64,000 nucleotides of DNA from Chitinophagaceae bacterium (GCA_016719815.1 JADJYK010000005.1:62001-126000); one strand, 5' to 3'; shown: positions 16,621 through 26,757, numbered from the stretch's first letter. Notes: generated by a model from the letters alone, not told the origin. A program made the numbers and translations.

Positions 16621-18069
16621 ATGCTGCGTGAAAGAAGATACCATATAATATTGTTTTTTTTAATTACCTGCATTTGTCTTTCCGTGGTTGCACAGCAGGC
16701 GAATCATATTGCGCCTGTTTTTGATACTGCTTTTGCTCCTGGTTCTTCTAAAGATTGTTTTGTAGGAAGAATAACGATAACGGGCAATAAGAAAACAAAG
16801 GAAAATATCATTCTAAGAGAGATCCCTTTCCGCACGGGAGAAACCTATCCATTAAGTGTATTGGTTGAAAAATTCGAAGATGCCCGCCGGCAATTAATGA
16901 ATACAACGCTTTTTCATAGTGTGGTGGTGGCCGCCGAAAACTTTGAAGCAACAACTGTTCATATTATCATAACAGTAAAAGAAAGATGGTATTTATTTCC
17001 TGCACCTTATCTGAAACCTGTTGACAGAAACCTGAACCAGTGGATTGTTCAGCAAAAGGCCCGGTTAGACAGGGTGGAATATGGAGGCAAACTGTACTAC
17101 TATAATGCTACCGGCCGCAACGATAAGTTAAAGATGACTTACATTGATGGGTACTCAAGGCAGGTATCTGTGAGTTACGACCGGATGTATATCGATAAAA
17201 AAATGAAATGGGGCCTCAAAGTTGGTTTTGCCGCCGGCCGCAACAGGGAGTTTAATTATAATACGATTGATGACAAACAGGCCTTTTTCAAAGATCCTGA
17301 TAATTACACAAGTAAATTTTTGAATATAAATGCAGAGGTAACATATCGCCGTGCAATAAGAACAAGGCATAGTTTCGGAATTGGCTTTTCTAAATCAGAG
17401 GTTTCGGATACCATTCTGAAACTTAACCCGCATTATTACGATAAAGGCAGAACGGGTGTTACAGTACCGTCTGTTTATTATTCAATGGGTCATTATAATC
17501 TTGATTATAATCCGTATCCTACAAAAGGGTATGCTGCAGAACTGAGTTTTACAAAAAAGGGCTTAAATAGTAGTTTTAATTCATGGGAACTTAATGCAAA
17601 GGGTTTTGGGGCCTGGCATTTATTACCCAAAGCATTTTTGAACGTTGCTGTTTACGGAGGCATCAAATTGCCGTTTGAACAGCCCTTCGTTAATCACAGG
17701 TTTTTCGGCTATGGTGATGTGTTCATGCATGGGTATGAATATAATGTGGTAGATGGCGTGGCCGGAGGATACCTTAAAACCTCATTAAACAGAGAACTAT
17801 TTAATTTTAAAATACGTATTCCGCCGATTAAGAGGGGGAAAGAAGCTACTTATATTCCTTTCAGGTTTGTGGGAAAGATTTTTGGAAGTACCGGATATGT
17901 GTACCATCCCGAATCTCAAAAAAATTATCTTCCAAACAAAATGTTATATAGCGGTGGTAGTGGAATAGACATAATCTCCTTTTATGATCTCATTTTTAAA
18001 ATTGAATGGACCTTCAACCAGTTAGGCGAAAACGGGTTATTTTTACACAGAAAGTCAATTTTCTTATAA
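16621..18069 (+). CDS. POTRA-containing outer-membrane barrel protein, BamA/TamA superfamily
   Basis: The protein of about 482 residues has a signal peptide (about 1-24, ending SVVAQ). One POTRA-type domain follows (FVGRITITGNKKTKENIILREI, then LFHSVVVAA and VHIIITVKERW, about 45-125). The rest is a beta-barrel with surface-antigen features ending WTFNQLGENGLFLHRKSIFL. It is shorter than BamA and has fewer POTRA domains, so it is likely a specialised insertase or translocator. Its stop codon touches the nadK start with no gap, so the two are probably co-translated. Confidence 0.8.
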   Translation: MLRERRYHIILFFLITCICLSVVAQQANHIAPVFDTAFAPGSSKDCFVGRITITGNKKTKENIILREIPFRTGETYPLSVLVEKFEDARRQLMNTTLFHSVVVAAENFEATTVHIIITVKERWYLFPAPYLKPVDRNLNQWIVQQKARLDRVEYGGKLYYYNATGRNDKLKMTYIDGYSRQVSVSYDRMYIDKKMKWGLKVGFAAGRNREFNYNTIDDKQAFFKDPDNYTSKFLNINAEVTYRRAIRTRHSFGIGFSKSEVSDTILKLNPHYYDKGRTGVTVPSVYYSMGHYNLDYNPYPTKGYAAELSFTKKGLNSSFNSWELNAKGFGAWHLLPKAFLNVAVYGGIKLPFEQPFVNHRFFGYGDVFMHGYEYNVVDGVAGGYLKTSLNRELFNFKIRIPPIKRGKEATYIPFRFVGKIFGSTGYVYHPESQKNYLPNKMLYSGGSGIDIISFYDLIFKIEWTFNQLGENGLFLHRKSIFL

Positions 18070-18948
18070 ATGAAAGCAGCCATATACAGCAGGATATTTG
18101 AGGATGAGCAACAAAAAGATGTGCAGCTTTTTTTTGACGAACTTTCAAAGCAGCAAATTGAGCCGGTTGTTTATTATCCCTTTTTTGTCCAGATACAAAA
18201 CAACATTCAATTACCTGCAGATACCCGAACCTTTGTAAATACAAATGATCTGACCAATGACGTGGAATTTGTCATCAGTCTTGGCGGAGATGGTACGTTG
18301 CTGGATACCATTACAATGGTAAGGGATAAAAAAATAGCTATTATGGGGATCAACTTCGGACGGTTAGGGTTTCTTGCCGGCATAGGCCGGGACGAGGTTA
18401 AAGAAGCTATAAAAGCTATTGTACAAAGGGCTTATGTTGTTGATACCCGGACATTAATTCATGTTGAATCGGATATGCCTTTGTTTGGTGACACACCATA
18501 TGGGTTAAATGAATTTGCCATTCATAAACGGGATGTAGCCTCTATGATAAAAATTCACACATACCTGAATGGGGAGTTTTTAAATACTTATTGGGCTGAT
18601 GGGCTGATAGTTGCAACACCTACCGGATCCACAGGATATTCATTAAGTTGCAGCGGACCGGTTGTTTTTCCAGATGCGGGCAGCTTTGTTATTACACCTG
18701 TGGCGCCACATAATCTTAATGTGAGTCCTATTATTGTACCTGACACAAGCATAATATCATTTGATATTGAAAGCAGATCTGGCGATATGATATGTGCACT
18801 TGACTCCCGCAGGGAGATAATGTCTACAAATATCCAACTGGCCGTAAGAAGGGAACGCTTTAAGATTAATCTCGTTCGCCTTAACGAAAATAATTTCCTG
18901 CACACTCTTCGTAACAAACTGACCTGGGGTCTTGATCGCAGGAATTAA
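18070..18948 (+). CDS. nadK: NAD kinase
   Basis: The 292-residue enzyme phosphorylates NAD to NADP. It carries the GGDGT motif in VISLGGDGTLLDTI (about residue 72), INFGRLGFLAGI (about 95-106), and the NE/D and TGSTGYSLSCSGP segments (about 178-190) of the ATP-NAD kinase family. Length is typical. The ATG begins immediately after the preceding stop codon. Next comes a gene for an outer-membrane protein after a gap of 69 bases. Confidence 0.96.
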   Translation: MKAAIYSRIFEDEQQKDVQLFFDELSKQQIEPVVYYPFFVQIQNNIQLPADTRTFVNTNDLTNDVEFVISLGGDGTLLDTITMVRDKKIAIMGINFGRLGFLAGIGRDEVKEAIKAIVQRAYVVDTRTLIHVESDMPLFGDTPYGLNEFAIHKRDVASMIKIHTYLNGEFLNTYWADGLIVATPTGSTGYSLSCSGPVVFPDAGSFVITPVAPHNLNVSPIIVPDTSIISFDIESRSGDMICALDSRREIMSTNIQLAVRRERFKINLVRLNENNFLHTLRNKLTWGLDRRN

Positions 18949-19017
18949 AAATCCTGCTAAATGAAATAAGAAAATAACTACTTTTATCGTTCTGGTAAAA
19001 CCCTGATTATTATAACT

Positions 19018-19878
19018 ATGATAAAGAAGTTTTTTGCGGCCGTTAGTTTATTATTTACCGTATCTGTTAATATTCAACAGCTTGCTGCACAAGAAATTGT
19101 ACAGGAAGGTGAGTTTGGTGTGGGTGTGGGAGCCGGGCACTACTTTGGTGATTTAAATACCCGTGCCCGCCTTAACAGGGCAAAAATTGCCGGAACGGTT
19201 TTTTTTAGAAAAAATTTTGGAAACTACATTGCCGTAAGATTGGGGGCCAGCTATGCCCGCCTGGGTTATTCTGATATATACAATACACATAATAAGTACA
19301 TGAACCTTCGAAACCTGAGTTTCAATTCCAATGTGTGGGAACTGGCACTACAAGGTGATTTCAATTTTTTCAGGTTTATGCCCGGCGAACCACAATATAG
19401 TTTCACCCCATATATAACACTTGGCGCAGGAATATTTTCTTACGATCCGTATGCTTACCTGCAGGGCAGAAAAGTATTCCTCAGACCATTAAATACTGAA
19501 GGACAGGGAAGTACCTTGTATCCTGACAGGAAGCCTTATAATTCCATGGCCTTCAGTATACCTTTTGGTGGCGGGGTTAAGTATGCTATTAACGATCGGG
19601 TAAATATTGCATTTGAAATATTGCACCGTTTCACTACAACTGATTATCTGGATGATGTTAGCACCACATATGTTGAACCATCATTGTTTCCTCCAAATCC
19701 TGCTGACGGAACACCTTCAGATGGATTTTTGCTTTATGACAGATCTTACGAACTGGGAACACCCATTGGTACACCCGGCCTTCAAAGAGGCAACAGTAAG
19801 CAAAAAGACCAATTTGTAACGGCAATGATTCATCTTACTTTCAATCTCCAGTCTTACAAATGTCCTACCTCAAAATAA
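19018..19878 (+). CDS. Outer-membrane beta-barrel protein (DUF6089-like)
   Basis: The 286-residue protein has a signal peptide (about 1-24, ending QLAAQ). Alternating strands follow, such as FGVGVGAGHYFGDLNTRARL, VRLGASYARLGYSDIY and YITLGAGIFSYDPYAYL, and a C-terminal strand MIHLTFNLQ. It resembles the DUF6089 or PorG/opacity-type barrel family often found upstream of uppS and bamA in Bacteroidota, which is the order here. Function is unknown; a structural or type IX-associated role is possible. Confidence 0.78.
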   Translation: MIKKFFAAVSLLFTVSVNIQQLAAQEIVQEGEFGVGVGAGHYFGDLNTRARLNRAKIAGTVFFRKNFGNYIAVRLGASYARLGYSDIYNTHNKYMNLRNLSFNSNVWELALQGDFNFFRFMPGEPQYSFTPYITLGAGIFSYDPYAYLQGRKVFLRPLNTEGQGSTLYPDRKPYNSMAFSIPFGGGVKYAINDRVNIAFEILHRFTTTDYLDDVSTTYVEPSLFPPNPADGTPSDGFLLYDRSYELGTPIGTPGLQRGNSKQKDQFVTAMIHLTFNLQSYKCPTSK

Positions 19879-20016
19879 GAAGGACAGATTGCTAAACAAA
19901 TCACTCAAACAGGGTATTGTTTAAATCAGGTTAATTGCTTTTATTGGCCTTTATTAAACTATTAAGACCCTTTTGGGTCAACAATAACCTTATTATATTA
20001 ACTAAAAAAAATTACT

Positions 20017-20427
20017 ATGCGATTAACAAAAACCTTATTAAGCCTGTCACTTGCAGTTTTTTTTACTGCTATATCAGCCTTCAAACCAGCCGGAACAAAT
20101 GCTGGCTCCTGGAGGTTCCTGGGTGATAAAAATGTAAACTTCAGTGTAGATCGTGACGTACTTCACTTTACTAACTGGGGCGATAATGTACGCCAGTTAA
20201 AAATAAGAGTAACCGATGGACCCCTGAAAATGTATTCAATGACCGTTCATTTCGATAATGGGAGCACTCAAGGCATAGAACTAAAAAATCACTTTGCCCA
20301 AGGCAGCTGGAGCCGGGTAATTGATTTGGACGGTGGATTAAGACATCTTACTAAGATTGAATTTGTCTATGAAACACAGGGCTTTTTAAAAGGAAAATCG
20401 AGAGTAGCCGTATGGGGTCGTAAATAA
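20017..20427 (+). CDS. Secreted DUF2541-like beta-rich protein
   Basis: The 136-residue protein has a signal peptide (about 1-22, ending ISAFK). The mature part contains WRFLGDKNVNFSVDRDVLHF, LKIRVTDGPLKMYSMTVHF and a C-terminal RVAVWGRK strand, a pattern like the DUF2541 family of small periplasmic proteins. Its function is unknown. A terminator follows 22 bases after the stop codon, so it closes this transcription unit. Confidence 0.7.
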   Translation: MRLTKTLLSLSLAVFFTAISAFKPAGTNAGSWRFLGDKNVNFSVDRDVLHFTNWGDNVRQLKIRVTDGPLKMYSMTVHFDNGSTQGIELKNHFAQGSWSRVIDLDGGLRHLTKIEFVYETQGFLKGKSRVAVWGRK

Positions 20428-20449
20428 TCTTGTTTTTTTAACAATAATT

Positions 20450-20493
20450 AGCCCGAAACGCAGTGATAAAACACACTAGCTCCGGGCTTTTTT
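20450..20493 (+). terminator. Rho-independent terminator before uppS
   Basis: Arms AGCCCGaA and tCCGGGCT pair across a loop of about 24 bases and are followed by TTTTTT. The uppS promoter box begins two bases further on. Confidence 0.75.
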
Positions 20494-20494
20494 A

Positions 20495-20502
20495 TACCTT
20501 TG
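20495..20502 (+). promoter_or_regulatory. Bacteroidota -7 box TACCTTTG for uppS
   Basis: An exact TAnnTTTG octamer sits between the upstream terminator and the ATG at 20526. It argues that the in-frame starts at 20463 and 20514 are not used as the main start. Confidence 0.65.
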
Positions 20503-20525
20503 TGCCCCTCAAAATGGGGTGCATT

Positions 20526-21284
20526 ATGTCATCAGTTTCTGAAAAAATAGATAAAAACCGCCTGCCAAGGCATATTGCTATCATTATGGATGGTAATGGT
20601 CGTTGGGCAAAAGAAAAGGGTGAGGATCGCCTTTTCGGACATTTTCATGGAGTGGAAAGTGTGCGAAATATAGTAGAAGGCTGCGCAGAATTGGGAGTGG
20701 AATATCTTACACTATATGCATTTTCCACAGAAAACTGGGACAGACCTGAATATGAAGTGGTTGGGCTGATGGAATTGCTTGTAAGCACCATTCGTAAAGA
20801 GGTTGATAGTCTTAATAAAAACAATATCCGATTACATGTGATTGGAGATATGAGCATGTTGCCGGAATATGCCCGGAACGAGTTGAACGAAGCTCTTGAT
20901 ATTACAAAGAATAATACCGGTCTGAACTTGATTATGGCACTCAGTTATAGTGGCCGTTGGGAGTTGCTTAACGCCGTAAAAAACATAGCCTGGGAGGTAA
21001 AGAACGGCAGGTTAAATATCGAAGAAATAAACCAGAATATTCTGCAGAAGTTTCTGTGTACCAGTGGTTTCCCTGATCCAGAATTAATGATAAGAACAAG
21101 TGGAGAATACAGAATAAGTAATTTTTTATTGTACCAGCTGGCATATGCAGAACTGTATTTTACCAATGTTCGCTGGCCCGATTTCAGAAAAGAAAACCTG
21201 TATGAAGCCATTGCAGACTATCAAAGCAGGGAAAGAAGATTTGGAAAGATTAGTGAGCAGGTGGAAGGTAATGAGGTGGTTTAA
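20526..21284 (+). CDS. uppS: Undecaprenyl (isoprenyl) pyrophosphate synthase
   Basis: The 252-residue cis-prenyltransferase makes the C55 lipid carrier for peptidoglycan and polysaccharide export. Family motifs are HIAIIMDGNGRWAKEKG (catalytic Asp about 21), LTLYAFSTENWDRP, LIMALSYSGRWEL and IRTSGEYRISNFLLYQLAYAEL near residue 200. The start is chosen from the promoter and terminator positions. bamA follows after 213 bases with no clear terminator, a conserved Bacteroidota order. Confidence 0.95.
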   Translation: MSSVSEKIDKNRLPRHIAIIMDGNGRWAKEKGEDRLFGHFHGVESVRNIVEGCAELGVEYLTLYAFSTENWDRPEYEVVGLMELLVSTIRKEVDSLNKNNIRLHVIGDMSMLPEYARNELNEALDITKNNTGLNLIMALSYSGRWELLNAVKNIAWEVKNGRLNIEEINQNILQKFLCTSGFPDPELMIRTSGEYRISNFLLYQLAYAELYFTNVRWPDFRKENLYEAIADYQSRERRFGKISEQVEGNEVV

Positions 21285-21497
21285 CAAGGTCAAAGGAAAG
21301 GATTGATACAGACATTTTCAATTCCTGTTTTAGGGCTTTTTGACTTTTAAGACTTCTCTTTAATTCTTTTAACAAACACTTTCGATATTAACATTTAATT
21401 TGCCGCGAATCGTGAAGTGGCAAAAATATAAACCACAGAAAATAAATAAATTATCTCATCCGGTTGTTAGCGGTGAGAACGACCAGAACACATAAAC

Positions 21498-24231
21498 ATG
21501 CAACGAATAATAAAAAGGCTTGGTGTTACAGCAATAGTGCTGATGGCGGCAATTATCAGAACAGACGCACAGGAAGATACTACAAGACCCACATCAGTTG
21601 ACCCTAAATTGATGGAATGGACGAATGCCCGCATTCCAAAAGAATACACAATTGCCAGCGTTGAAATTACAGGGATTAAACACCTCGACACATCAATTGT
21701 AGCATCAATTACTAATTTGCAGCCCGGAGACAAGTTCATGCATCCCGGCTCTGACATTTTCGCCAAAGCAATAGCCAGCCTGTGGAGGCAGAAATTCTTT
21801 TCAAATGTTCAGGTATACATTACAAAATTGGTTGATGACAAGGTGTGGGTGGAAGTAAATGTGCAGGAACGCCCCCGTCTTGGTAATTATAAGTTTATTG
21901 GAATAAAAAAATCGGAAGAGGAAGACCTGCAAGGAAAACTAAACCTTGCTAAACAAACGATAATTCTTGAAAGTACCCGGAAGGATATTATTGAAAAAAT
22001 CACTAAACATTTTTCTGAAAAAGGCTTCCGAAATGTTTCTGTACGTATTGACGAACAGGTTGACCACATGTATGCTAATTCAAATAGCATGACTATTTAT
22101 GTAGAGAAAGGTGATAAGGTTAAAATCAACGAAATAGGTTTTTTTGGAAACGACAATATTGATGGCCTGAGACTTAAAAAGCAAATGAAGGGTACCAAAG
22201 AAATGCCTAAAATTACTTTGTACTCGGATAGTGAGCAAAGCCCCTATGGTCTGAAAAAGAAATATTCCTTTAGCGAATACACAAAAGACTGGGGTTTTCT
22301 GAGTTTCAGCAAAACGAGACGATTACTGGATCCTTATCTGCGGTTTAAATTCAGTGGCGGCAAGTTTAATGCAACAAAATTTGAAGAAGACAGGAATAAG
22401 GTGCTGGATTATTATAATGCAAATGGATTTCGGGATGCCCAGATAATATCCGATACACAATACACTACCAGGAAAGGTAATTTGAATGTAGACATTAAAG
22501 TAAACGAAGGCCGCAAATATTACTTTGGAAATATAGTTTGGAAGGGGAATTCCACATACAATGATTCTTTATTGAACGGCTTACTTGGTATTAACAAGGG
22601 CGATATTTACAATCTATCGGTTCTTAATAAGCGCCTTGGTAAAGAAGCAGCGCAGGAAGGCGGCGACATAAGTGGTCTGTATATGGACGATGGTTACCTT
22701 TTCTTCCGTGCAGAGCCTGTTGAAACTGCTGTTTACAACGATACAATTGATCATGAGATAAGAATTGTGGAAGGCCCGCAGGCCAGAATTAAAAAATGTA
22801 ACTATCGCCGGAAACGAAAAAACGAAGGATTATGTTATCCGTCGTGAATTAAGAACGATCCCCGGTGAGCTTTTTAGCCGAACAGACCTTATTCGTTCTC
22901 AACGGGAACTGGCCAACCTGCAATACTTCAATCAGGAAACTATTAATCCGGGTGTAGTGCCCAATGCCGATGACGGAACAGTTGATATTAATTGGAAACT
23001 GGAAGAAAAGTCATCCGATCAGCTTGAACTGTCTGCCGGTTGGGGTGGTGGTGTTGGTCTTACGGGAACACTTGGTGTAACCTTCAACAACTTCTCCATT
23101 CGCAATATTACCAAGAAATCATCCTGGGATCCGCTACCAACAGGTGACGGCCAGAAACTAAGCCTGCGGGTGCAGTCTAACGGAAGAGCATATCGCTCAT
23201 ACAACTTCTCTTTTACTGAACCTTGGCTGGGAGGGAAGAAAAGAAATTCGTTAACTATTGGGTTTAACAGCAGTAAATTCTCAAATGCATTTGACTATTA
23301 TACCGGCACTATCGACAGGGCAAGATCTGATACGAACTATCTGAAAACAACCGGGCTTTCTATTGCACTTGGAAAGCAACTCAAATGGCCTGATGACTAT
23401 TTTAGCCTCGTTTATACGCTGAATTTTACGCAGTATAAATTACTAAACTATCCCATTTTTGATGCAAACTTTAAAACAGGAAAGTCAAACAATATCAGTG
23501 CAAAAATTGCTATTCAGCGTTCTTCTGTATTCGACCCAATTTTTCCGAAAAGCGGCTCTAATTTCATGGCAAGCGTACAGTTCACACCTCCTTATTCACT
23601 ATTTAATAAGAATATTGAAAAATCAAACGATAAATATAAAAATCCTGAATATCATAAATGGCGTTTCAATGCGGAATGGTATGTGCCAATTGGCAAACCG
23701 ATGGGTGCAGAGAAAAACCGCCAGCTTGTGCTGAAGCTTGCCGCAAAGTATGGTTTCATGGGACGATACAACAAAAAGCTTGAATACTCTCCTTTTGAAA
23801 GATTCCAGGTGGGTGATGCCGGTTTAACAAACAACTTTGGTTTGCTGGGATATGACATTATTGCGCATCGCGGATATCCTGTGTATCAAACTTCTGATCC
23901 ATCCATCAATCCGGATCAGCAAAGTGCCAGTCAGTTTTTTACAATTTTCAATAAATACCAGTTAGAAATGCGGTTCCCGTTGGTAACCAACCCAAGCAGT
24001 ACTATTTATGCATTAACGTTTTTCGAGGCTGCCAATGGCTGGTATAATTATAAAGACTATAATCCGTTTAAATTGCGCCGCAGTGTGGGTGTGGGTATGC
24101 GGTTCTTCCTGCCAATGTTTGGACTGCTGGGATTTGACTATGGGGTGGGCCTCGACAGAATTCAACCGGGTCAAACTGGCCTTAAAGGCGCTTCCCGCTT
24201 TACCTTTATGCTTGGATTTGAACCAGAATAA
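21498..24231 (+). CDS. bamA: Outer-membrane protein assembly factor BamA, split by a one-base shift
   Basis: The repaired protein has 910 residues: signal peptide (about 1-25, ending TDAQE), POTRA repeats over about 50-450 (for example IASVEITGIKHLDTSIV and YYFGNIVWKGNSTYND) and a C-terminal barrel ending FTFMLGFEPE. The two frames join when the A6 run at 22791-22796 is read as A5, giving RIKNVTIAGNEKTKDYVIRREL, a standard POTRA5 start. BamA inserts beta-barrel proteins and is essential, so the shift is very probably a sequence error. Two ompH/skp chaperone genes follow, which deliver its substrates. Confidence 0.92.
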
Positions 24232-24262
24232 ACTTCACATTATTAAATACAAATTCCAAAAA

Positions 24263-24772
24263 ATGAAAAAGATACTATTCCTTGCCGTACTGATGGGAGC
24301 CGGATTTATTGGTTTCTCTCAGAAATATGCCATTATTGATACTCGCTATATACTGGATAAAATGCCGGAATATAAAATAGCTCAAAAACAACTGGATGAT
24401 ATAGCGGCCGGTTGGCAGACCGAGATCGATACCAAACAGGCAGAACTGGATGGTATGTACAAATCTTTCGAAGCAGAACAGGTAATGCTGAGTGATGAAC
24501 TTAAGAAAAAAAGAGAAGACCAATTATTTAATAAAGAAAAAGACCTGAGAGATTTACAGCGCAAACGCTTTGGTTTTGAAGGAGATTTATTCAAAAAAAG
24601 ACAGGAACTTATTAAGCCCATACAGGATAAAGTGTACAATGCAGTTCAAAAAATGGCGGTGAGCAGAGGGTATGACTTTGTCCTCGATAAAAGTGAAGGA
24701 ATTACCATTATCTTTGCCGACCCCAAACTGGACAAAAGTGAAGATGTACTGAAAGACCTTGGGGTAAAGTAA
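24263..24772 (+). CDS. OmpH/Skp family periplasmic chaperone (first copy)
   Basis: The 169-residue protein from the ATG at 24263 has a signal peptide (about 1-19, ending GFSQ). The start of the fold (YAIIDTRYILDKMPEY), a long charged coiled coil (about 40-125) and the closing strand (GYDFVLDKSEGITIIFADP) follow the Skp pattern. Skp trimers hold unfolded outer-membrane proteins for BamA. It lies 31 bases after bamA and before a second copy, so the three are co-transcribed. Confidence 0.92.
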   Translation: MKKILFLAVLMGAGFIGFSQKYAIIDTRYILDKMPEYKIAQKQLDDIAAGWQTEIDTKQAELDGMYKSFEAEQVMLSDELKKKREDQLFNKEKDLRDLQRKRFGFEGDLFKKRQELIKPIQDKVYNAVQKMAVSRGYDFVLDKSEGITIIFADPKLDKSEDVLKDLGVK

Positions 24773-24847
24773 ATTGTTAAATAATATGCAAAGGCGCAAC
24801 TGATAAGCCTGCATATGAATCATAAAAGCAATCACAAATAAAGTAAA

Positions 24848-25441
24848 ATGAGAAAATTTATTTCCCTTATTGTTCTTGCAGCAGGAATGTTGTTTGCAGG
24901 CAATACAAATGCACAGGTAAAAATTGGTTTAGTAAATATTGATGATGTAGTTAGCTACATGGTAAGCCAGCTTCCACAAAAAATTAATCTGGACACTGTT
25001 GGGCAGCAATATGTAAAAGACTCTGTGCTTCCAACTTTGGAATACAAGCAAAGCCAGTACAATGAAAAGCTCGCAGATCTTAGTGATACAACTAAAAAAT
25101 TGTCCGATCAGGTTAAAAAGCTAATGTTCCAGGAAATGCAACAGCTACAGCAAGAACTCAGTGGTGCAGATCAGGCGATTCAGCAGGTATATCAATACAA
25201 GCAAAATGAGTTTCTTGCCCCATTTTATGAAAAAGCGCAAAAGGCTATTGAGAATGTGGCTAAGAAAAAAGGATATTCGCATGTAATGGCACCTGATGTA
25301 TTCCGTGTGGCCCCAGAGAATGATAATATTTCATTAGCAGTGCTTACAGAGTTGGGTTTAAAGCTCCCGGAGCAACCCAAGCCAGCAGCACCAGCAACAA
25401 AACCGGCAGCTAATACTCCTGCAAAAACAGGAACAAAGTAA
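24848..25441 (+). CDS. OmpH/Skp family periplasmic chaperone (second copy)
   Basis: The 197-residue protein has a signal peptide (about 1-22, ending TNAQ), KIGLVNIDDVVSYMVSQLP, a coiled coil (about 55-125) and a conserved GYSHVMAPDVFRV strand. Unlike the first copy it ends with a tail of Pro, Ala and Lys (about 176-197, PAAPATKPAANTPAKTG), which is probably disordered. Tandem OmpH genes after bamA are usual in Bacteroidota and may hold different clients. A strong terminator follows. Confidence 0.92.
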   Translation: MRKFISLIVLAAGMLFAGNTNAQVKIGLVNIDDVVSYMVSQLPQKINLDTVGQQYVKDSVLPTLEYKQSQYNEKLADLSDTTKKLSDQVKKLMFQEMQQLQQELSGADQAIQQVYQYKQNEFLAPFYEKAQKAIENVAKKKGYSHVMAPDVFRVAPENDNISLAVLTELGLKLPEQPKPAAPATKPAANTPAKTGTK

Positions 25442-25463
25442 TTGCCAAATAAATAATTCTTAG

Positions 25464-25494
25464 ACCCGGTCTTGTGACAAGGCCGGGTTTTTTT
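25464..25494 (+). terminator. Rho-independent terminator after the bamA-ompH-ompH unit
   Basis: Arms ACCCGGTCTT and AAGGCCGGGT pair imperfectly around GTGAC and are followed by TTTTTTT. murI starts 18 bases later, so it probably depends on read-through or a promoter inside this short gap. Confidence 0.85.
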
Positions 25495-25511
25495 ATTTGT
25501 ATTTTTGAAAA

Positions 25512-26339
25512 ATGAACAACAGCGGTCCAATAGGAGTATTCGATTCCGGCTATGGCGGTCTTACTGTATTAAAGGAAATAGTAAAAACTTTACCACAATA
25601 CAATTACCTGTACCTGGGCGATAATGCCCGTTCGCCGTATGGCAACCGCTCTTTTGATACAGTCTATCATTATACCCTACAATGTGTTAAGTGGTTTTTT
25701 GATCAGGGCTGCTCGCTGGTAATTTTAGCTTGTAATACTGCATCGGCAAAAGCTTTACGAACCATTCAGCAGCAGGATTTGCCCAAGGTAGCACCCGAAA
25801 AAAGAGTGTTGGGGGTTATCCGGCCAACGGCAGAAATAATAGGTACGTTTTCAGAAACCGGCAGTGTTGGCATATTGGCAACTAATGGAACAGTTGCCTC
25901 CGAGTCATATCCTTTAGAGATTGGAAAATTTTTTCCGGAAACGAAAGTGTATCAGGAAGCATGTACAATGTGGGTGCCACTAGTAGAGGCAAACGAACAC
26001 AAAAGTCATGGTGCAGATTATTTTGTAAAGAAAAATATTGAGAATATTTTTGAAAAAGGCGAGGAAATTGATGTGATATTGCTGGGCTGCACTCACTATC
26101 CTTTATTGAAAGAAAAGATTGAGGAGTATATGCCGGTTGGCGTCAAACTCGTTTCGCAAGGCGAGATTGTTGCCGAAAGCCTTGCCGATTATCTGATTCG
26201 CCATCCGGAAATAGAATCAAGGTGCACCAAAAACGGTCAGCGGCAATTCTATACTACCGATTCCGTCAGCGATTTTGACAACCACGCAACAATCTTTTAC
26301 GGTGAGCCAGTATGCTCTAAACATCTTGATTTGGAGTAA
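25512..26339 (+). CDS. murI: Glutamate racemase
   Basis: The 275-residue enzyme makes D-glutamate for peptidoglycan. It shows the N-terminal GVFDSGYGGLTVLKEI, catalytic ACNTAS (Cys about 76) and second catalytic LLGCTHYPLL (Cys about 195), plus LGDNARSPYG. Length matches the family. It follows the ompH pair in the order seen in many Bacteroidota. Confidence 0.96.
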   Translation: MNNSGPIGVFDSGYGGLTVLKEIVKTLPQYNYLYLGDNARSPYGNRSFDTVYHYTLQCVKWFFDQGCSLVILACNTASAKALRTIQQQDLPKVAPEKRVLGVIRPTAEIIGTFSETGSVGILATNGTVASESYPLEIGKFFPETKVYQEACTMWVPLVEANEHKSHGADYFVKKNIENIFEKGEEIDVILLGCTHYPLLKEKIEEYMPVGVKLVSQGEIVAESLADYLIRHPEIESRCTKNGQRQFYTTDSVSDFDNHATIFYGEPVCSKHLDLE

Positions 26340-26383
26340 AATAACCGTGATTATCAAAAACTTACAAAGGGGCAATAAAATAC

Positions 26384-26411
26384 CTGACTTCTGACTTCCG
26401 ACTTCTGACTT
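26384..26411. repeat. 7-bp tandem repeat, four units (CTGACTT)
   Basis: The units are CTGACTT, CTGACTT, CCGACTT and CTGACTT. The array stops 8 bases before the rpmH -7 box. The same unit recurs inside mutL (52341-52354) and in a related form at 11719 and 50436. Confidence 0.75.
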
Positions 26412-26419
26412 GGTTCCCT

Positions 26420-26427
26420 TACCTTTG
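26420..26427 (+). promoter_or_regulatory. Bacteroidota -7 box TACCTTTG for rpmH
   Basis: An exact TAnnTTTG octamer lies directly downstream of the 7-bp array and 125 bases before the rpmH start. It implies an unusually long leader compared with the other genes in this window. Confidence 0.6.
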
Positions 26428-26552
26428 CCGTCCTTTCACAAATCGATGGATGTGGTGATCCTTCGATGACATGAAACCTGAACCGTTCTCCCGGTTCGCA
26501 TTTCAAAAAAAGTGTTCCAAAGAAAATTCTTTGGAAAAAAAAAGGCAAAACA
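26428..26552 (+). promoter_or_regulatory. Structured 5' leader of rpmH
   Basis: The 125-base leader has two clear hairpins: GAACCG and CGGTTC around 6 bases (26480-26497), and a perfect 10-bp stem TTCCAAAGAA / TTCTTTGGAA with a 2-base centre (26515-26536). The second is followed by nine A residues and then AGGC ahead of the ATG. Many ribosomal protein operons are regulated by such leaders. A regulatory function here is inferred from structure and length only. Confidence 0.45.
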
Positions 26553-26708
26553 ATGAAACGTACATTTCAACCCCATCGTAAACGTCGTAAAACCGTACAC
26601 GGTTTCCGTAAGCGTATGCAAACAGCTAATGGTCGTAAAGTGCTGGCAAGCCGCCGTGCTAAAGGACGCAAAAAGCTGACAGTTTCTGACGAAAGAAAAC
26701 TGAAGTAA
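26553..26708 (+). CDS. rpmH: 50S ribosomal protein L34
   Basis: The 51-residue, highly basic protein begins MKRTFQPHRKRRKTVHGFRK and continues with RMQTANGRKVLASRRAKGRK, the L34 signature. L34 is a late-assembling protein of the large ribosomal subunit. The order rpmH, rnpA, yidD is conserved in bacteria, although dnaA is not seen upstream here. Confidence 0.98.
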   Translation: MKRTFQPHRKRRKTVHGFRKRMQTANGRKVLASRRAKGRKKLTVSDERKLK

Positions 26709-26757
26709 GCTATTGCCGGTTCGGTACATCCGTTTGGATGGTTTACAATAATTTTAT

